Of a stretch of DNA of 24,934 nt, positions 21,643 through 24,934 are shown one piece after another. The DNA is from Elysia marginata (lineage: Eukaryota; Mollusca; Gastropoda; Plakobranchidae). The position numbers and the translations under genes are program-made. The notes beneath the pieces were generated by a model. It was not told the origin of the DNA. It worked only from the letters and a program-made list of their open reading frames with translations, and did not search any database. Within the stretch, counting starts at the first letter, position 1; every line of letters starts with the position of its first letter. The stretch spans positions 578,857 through 603,790 of the forward strand of contig BMAT01009554.1 in assembly GCA_019649035.1 (NCBI GenBank), given 5' to 3'.

Positions 21643-21737
21643 TGTTTTAGTAATGTTTGCGGAGGGGGCAATATGTGGAAAGTTTGAATGGCACAAACAT
21701 TCACTTGGTGTAAAAGTGAAAATTAGTATCAGTCTAC

Positions 21738-22063
21738 AACAGCGTGGCAGAGTGGTTAGCGCGTCGGACTTGAGATCTGGGTGTCGCGGGTTCGATTCCC
21801 GACCATGTCATGTTGCAATTGCCTTGGGAAAGCAATTTACCCTAACTTTTCCAAGTCCATCAAACTGTAAAGAGGGTTTTGGCTAAAGGCAGTGCTTGAA
21901 ATTTGCGGAATGTTAGTATTTGTGCGCTTAACAGGCTGCCGTACTATAATGCTCTGAACTATGAGTTGAATTTGCTCTGGTGTGTATAGACCTGCTAGGA
22001 TAAATATGTAACGTCATGGGACTGTCTTCGGCGTTGGAGGACTCTAAACATATTTATTTATTA
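21738..22063 (+). mobile_element. tRNA-Ser-like SINE
   Basis: The head shows box A (TGGCAGAGTGG, 21745-21755) and box B (GGTTCGATTCC, 21789-21799). A pairable anticodon arm with loop CTTGAGA suggests descent from a tRNA-Ser(UGA)-type gene, although the long variable arm is missing. The T arm pairs at four of five positions. The acceptor stem does not pair, which argues against a functional tRNA. A CTTGGGAAAG core follows at about 21822. The 3' end is a GGAGGACTCTAAACAT stretch followed by an ATTT-type tail near 22045-22063. The end is approximate; no target duplication was found. Confidence 0.7.
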
Positions 22064-23466
22064 TTTTCAAATAGGATACATTCGAATTTATAGACATGAT
22101 GATACAATTTATGGGCTTAAAAGTAGAATTTTGTACAAGGCAAATGTGGATGATCTTTTAGGTTTGGTTCACTTGTGCTCCCCAAAATTATGGAAATCAT
22201 GGCATTCCAGTGATAAGGGTGTAACTAATCAAAACCAAAATTGAGCATTATTATCACTGGGCTTTTATGTGTGAAACACAACATGAAAGACAAAGGTTAC
22301 GATGCATTCCTTCATAATACATAAGAGGACATAAGAGAGAGATGGGTAGACAATAGAAAACTATAGAGGCATGGTGTACGAAAAAAAGAAAATGTTAGGG
22401 CGAACTGGCTTCATCTGTTGCTTGGATGTTCAAGATAAGCAGGTGAAATCAAAATAGAAACACAATGTCAGGGAATGTATAAATTATGTATTGTAAGCAT
22501 AAGTAATTGAGAAATGTTTAAAAAGCCCAAGGTTTGGTTAGAGAAATTTTTCTTCTTAACCGAGGTCCTTCGGCTCTGATAACCTGAACGGCAAATTTAT
22601 AACTAAGCCAAATTTTGATGACTGCTTATCTTATCATAAACAGGTTTTTCCCAGTATAATCAAGAGAACACTAACAATTTGAAAATAATGTACTAATTAT
22701 ATAGAACACACCTATGATATTGGTAACAGTTACGTGGTCTGTTTATGTGCTCAAACTCTTGTACAACTTAAACGGAGATAGTTACGTGAGAAACAATAGG
22801 TGTAAATAAACGAAAGTTTTTCATAAAATTGTAAAATTGAGAAAATTATATTAAGAAAAGATGTTTCGAATTGATCTTCCTGCTAAGACTCGCAGAAATA
22901 GCATTGATACATGCGCATTGGTTCATATTGTCATTCTTTCCCAGAGAGTAATGAGGGTGGACAGCGAGAAGATGATAGTAGAGCTCGTGACATAGTGAAA
23001 CCAAGGCATAAGTCCATTTACACCAAAGATTAGTTCATTCGGTCGATTTTTTCTTTTACAATTATTTACAAAAATAATATACAATGTATGTCTTATTTGT
23101 ACTTTTTGAACTCTTATTTTCTTTGTTTCTATCGTTCTCACTCTCTCGTTCTCTCTTCCTTTCTCTCTGCTTCTCTCTCTCTCTATCTATCTTTGTCTGT
23201 TCCCTATTTCTCCCATTATCACAATGTTCAGAATACTTCGAATTCTGAGTATGTCCAGAAAAAAATTATGGCAGTTTATGGGTGTTAATTTCACTCGTTA
23301 AACTCATTTATAGTGGGACGTTTTCTTTTTAACAGATCTTAAGCAAAGTTGAATGTCGTTATTGATTTTACAGAATTGATGAAAAAATTGTGAAAAACCA
23401 CATGCGTGAGCCGATTCAGCCAATTGACAAAAAGTAAGAAGTAGATAAGATCAATGAATGGCATTT
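22064..23466. other. Gene-free stretch, includes the presumed 3' flank of the membrane-protein gene
   Basis: AT-rich sequence with a CT-rich tract at about 23131-23215. No exon was supported on either strand. No AATAAA close downstream of the minus-strand stop codon at 23467 was noticed, so the 3' UTR end is unknown. Confidence 0.5.
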
Positions 23467-24753
23467 TTATGTTGAGTTTTCTACGTCGTCTTGAGCCTTG
23501 ATCATCTCACTAATGGAAGGAATTGGCGTTCCAAATATGAAGTTATCGATGCTTTTTTGACTGGGTCGGAGCAATTGTGGGTCCCACCTATTCAAATCTG
23601 AGTTCAAGTACATCCCTTTACCCTTTGGCGACTTAGAGCGACAAAGATGACAAAGCACCACCAAAAGTAACACCACTAACAGTCCAGCTGCAGTTACGCC
23701 TATTATCAAAATTATTTTTGTGTCGATAATTGAAGAGTATTTCCGAGCTGACTCCATCTCAATCTCAACCTCATTCTGCTGATCCTTGTTTGCGTATGAC
23801 TGCCGTGTGGTGACGGGTAGTGTAGAAGTTTGCCCACGTGCTCTTGATGCTGTTCTGGTGGTCGAGAAACCCACAGAGTCTGCTGTAGATGAAGCACGCT
23901 CAGCGAAATCGTCTAACGTTGAGTCTGCCGCCGCTACACCACTCACTGATTTGCCTTGAAATGTTGGGCTAGTGACATCTTCTAGATCAACTTTCTTCAT
24001 GAACTCATCCGCCTCCTCAGCCAAAGTATCTCTTTCGCTATGCGAGAGAGAAGCGAGTTTCGCCATAGTTTCAAAGACTGGTGATTCACTTGTTTGCTTA
24101 TTTCCCCCTTTGAAATCTCTCATAAACGCTTTCATTTCATCATCTAAGCTTGCTGAATCTTTGATCAAAGCATCGCTTTCTTTCTGTGTTGGATGGACGA
24201 TTTTTGCTGTTGTCTCAGTGAATGGTTTTTCGCTTGTTTGCTGGTTTCCCGCTTGAAAATCATTCATAAACGCTTGTATTTCGTCATCTAAGCTTGCTGA
24301 ATATTTGATTAAAGCATCTCTTGCTTTCTGTGTTGGAAAGGCGAGTCTTGCCGAAATCTCAGTGATTGGTTTTTCGCTTGTTTGCTTGTTTCCCTTTTGA
24401 AATTGTTTCATAAACGCTTGTATTTCGTCATCTAAGCTTGCTAAATCTTTGATCAAAGCATCGCTTCCCTTCTGTGTAGGATGGGCGATTTTTGCTGTTG
24501 TCTCAGTGAATGGTTTTTCGCTTGTCTTTTTAGTTTCCATTTGAAAATCTCTAATAAAAGCTTTGATTTCATCCCCTAAGCTTACTAACGTTGGATCAGC
24601 TTTGTCAATACCAGCACTAGAAGGTACTATGGTCGCCAGAGGGGACTTCCACGCCTGGTGCAAGATTTGACTGGCTCGCACTTGTTGATCAGATTTGCCC
24701 TTGCTGCTGACTGGGCTTGATGACGTCACAGTAGCTATGATGAGCAAGGTCGC
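23467..24753 (-). CDS. Single-pass membrane protein with four 48-residue tandem repeats (terminal exon)
   Basis: The last coding exon, minus strand, after acceptor CTTATTACAG before 24753; stop TAA at 23469-23467. Its first residues (ATLLIIATVTSSS) look like the end of a signal peptide whose start lies in an exon beyond the right edge. Four tandem repeats of 48 residues (144 bases each) span about 24582-24007. Each has the pattern SLDDEI.AFM..F..GN.QTSEKP, then TE..A, PTQK and DALIK. A Ser/Thr-rich stretch follows, then one hydrophobic helix (IILIIGVTAAGLLVVLLLVV, near residue 345-367 counted from 24747), a CHLCRSK stop-transfer and a 57-residue cytosolic tail containing NSDLNRWDPQLL. The predicted topology is type I. 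I recognise no family. The repeat unit may form a helical, acidic extracellular segment. Confidence 0.85.
   Translation of the reverse strand, partial: ATLLIIATVTSSSPVSSKGKSDQQVRASQILHQAWKSPLATIVPSSAGIDKADPTLVSLGDEIKAFIRDFQMETKKTSEKPFTETTAKIAHPTQKGSDALIKDLASLDDEIQAFMKQFQKGNKQTSEKPITEISARLAFPTQKARDALIKYSASLDDEIQAFMNDFQAGNQQTSEKPFTETTAKIVHPTQKESDALIKDSASLDDEMKAFMRDFKGGNKQTSESPVFETMAKLASLSHSERDTLAEEADEFMKKVDLEDVTSPTFQGKSVSGVAAADSTLDDFAERASSTADSVGFSTTRTASRARGQTSTLPVTTRQSYANKDQQNEVEIEMESARKYSSIIDTKIILIIGVTAAGLLVVLLLVVLCHLCRSKSPKGKGMYLNSDLNRWDPQLLRPSQKSIDNFIFGTPIPSISEMIKAQDDVENST
24007..24582 (-). repeat. Four in-frame 144-bp coding tandem repeats
   Basis: The plus-strand word TAAGCTT recurs at exactly 144-base steps (24145, 24289, 24433, 24577), and CATCTAAGCTTGCT is identical in three units. 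Units 2 and 3 are the most alike in protein sequence. Unit 4 (next to the membrane side) is the most diverged, especially in its second half. Multiples of three keep the frame open. Confidence 0.9.
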
Positions 24754-24934
24754 CTGTAATAAGAGAGAAGAAAAGAAAGGTCATCTATTTTGAAAAGGCT
24801 TCATGGTTCCAATTTATCAGAAAACTCTAAATTGATGTATATGTAATAATTTTGTTCAATGTTAAAAGTACATGATCCTATTTTCCACCCTTTGTAAACA
24901 AACTAATTTCCGTTTTTAATGGATTATTAACGTA
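24754..24934 (-). other. Start of the upstream intron of the membrane-protein gene
   Basis: The sequence to the right of the acceptor is AT-rich and shows no exon. It is read as intron running off the window edge. Confidence 0.6.

Larger units (their letters stand above)
19661..21735. other. Gene-free stretch with microsatellites
   Basis: AT-rich sequence with the CT and ATC repeats listed separately. Short open frames in both strands have no recognisable content. No gene is called. Confidence 0.5.

Noticed and set aside
21738..21812. A functional tRNA-Ser gene
   Set aside because: The boxes are good, but the acceptor stem does not pair, the long variable arm is missing and a SINE body follows.
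23972..24256. Plus-strand open frame opposite the repeat membrane protein
   Set aside because: It is an antisense shadow of the 144-base repeats.

Overview
The window is animal nuclear DNA: AT-rich, intron-containing, with GT-AG splice sites, long gene-free stretches, microsatellites, degenerate tRNA-headed SINEs and short inverted-repeat transposon relics. Nothing in it looks bacterial, organellar or viral. The gene content fits an invertebrate. The SINE style (tRNA head followed by a CTTGGGAAAG core) and the many AGATCTAG and TAGGCCTA words suggest a mollusc, perhaps a gastropod; that is an impression, not a proof. An assembly gap of 905 Ns (12785-13689) splits the window.

Three genes are supported. 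(1) On the minus strand, three exons (8644-9665, 7956-8080, 6696-6779) join in frame and encode the N-terminal part of a PHF10/BAF45A (SAYP-type) protein, a chromatin-remodelling subunit. The last two exons hold the start of the SAY domain; the first is a long acidic exon. The initiator exon and the PHD-finger exons are not in view. (2) On the plus strand, exons 14052-15664 and 16942-17197 encode a predicted 622-residue bZIP transcription factor with a PAR/NFIL3-like basic region at its C-terminus. (3) On the minus strand at the right edge, 23467-24753 is the last exon of a single-pass membrane protein with four tandem 48-residue repeats, one transmembrane helix and a 57-residue tail. I do not recognise its family.

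Layout: 1-1300 holds a SINE (419-720) inserted in one arm of an inverted repeat, plus a GAA tract. 1308-1591 is a hAT-like MITE. 1592-6695 is largely featureless, with one weak candidate membrane-protein exon near 3300-3491. 6696-9665 is the PHF10-like gene. 11006-11456 is a second MITE and 11760-11904 a possible relic of a third. 12785-13975 is gap plus microsatellites. 14052-17311 is the bZIP gene. 17900-19020 holds a cluster of seven TCATGTCC words. 19345-22063 holds two SINEs and microsatellites. 23467-24753 is the repeat membrane protein.

No operon-like or cooperating system links the three genes. I found no undescribed multi-gene system. The most unusual items are the repeat membrane protein, the TCATGTCC cluster, the divergent bZIP gene with a possible bZIP-less splice form, and the transposon structures with readable target duplications.
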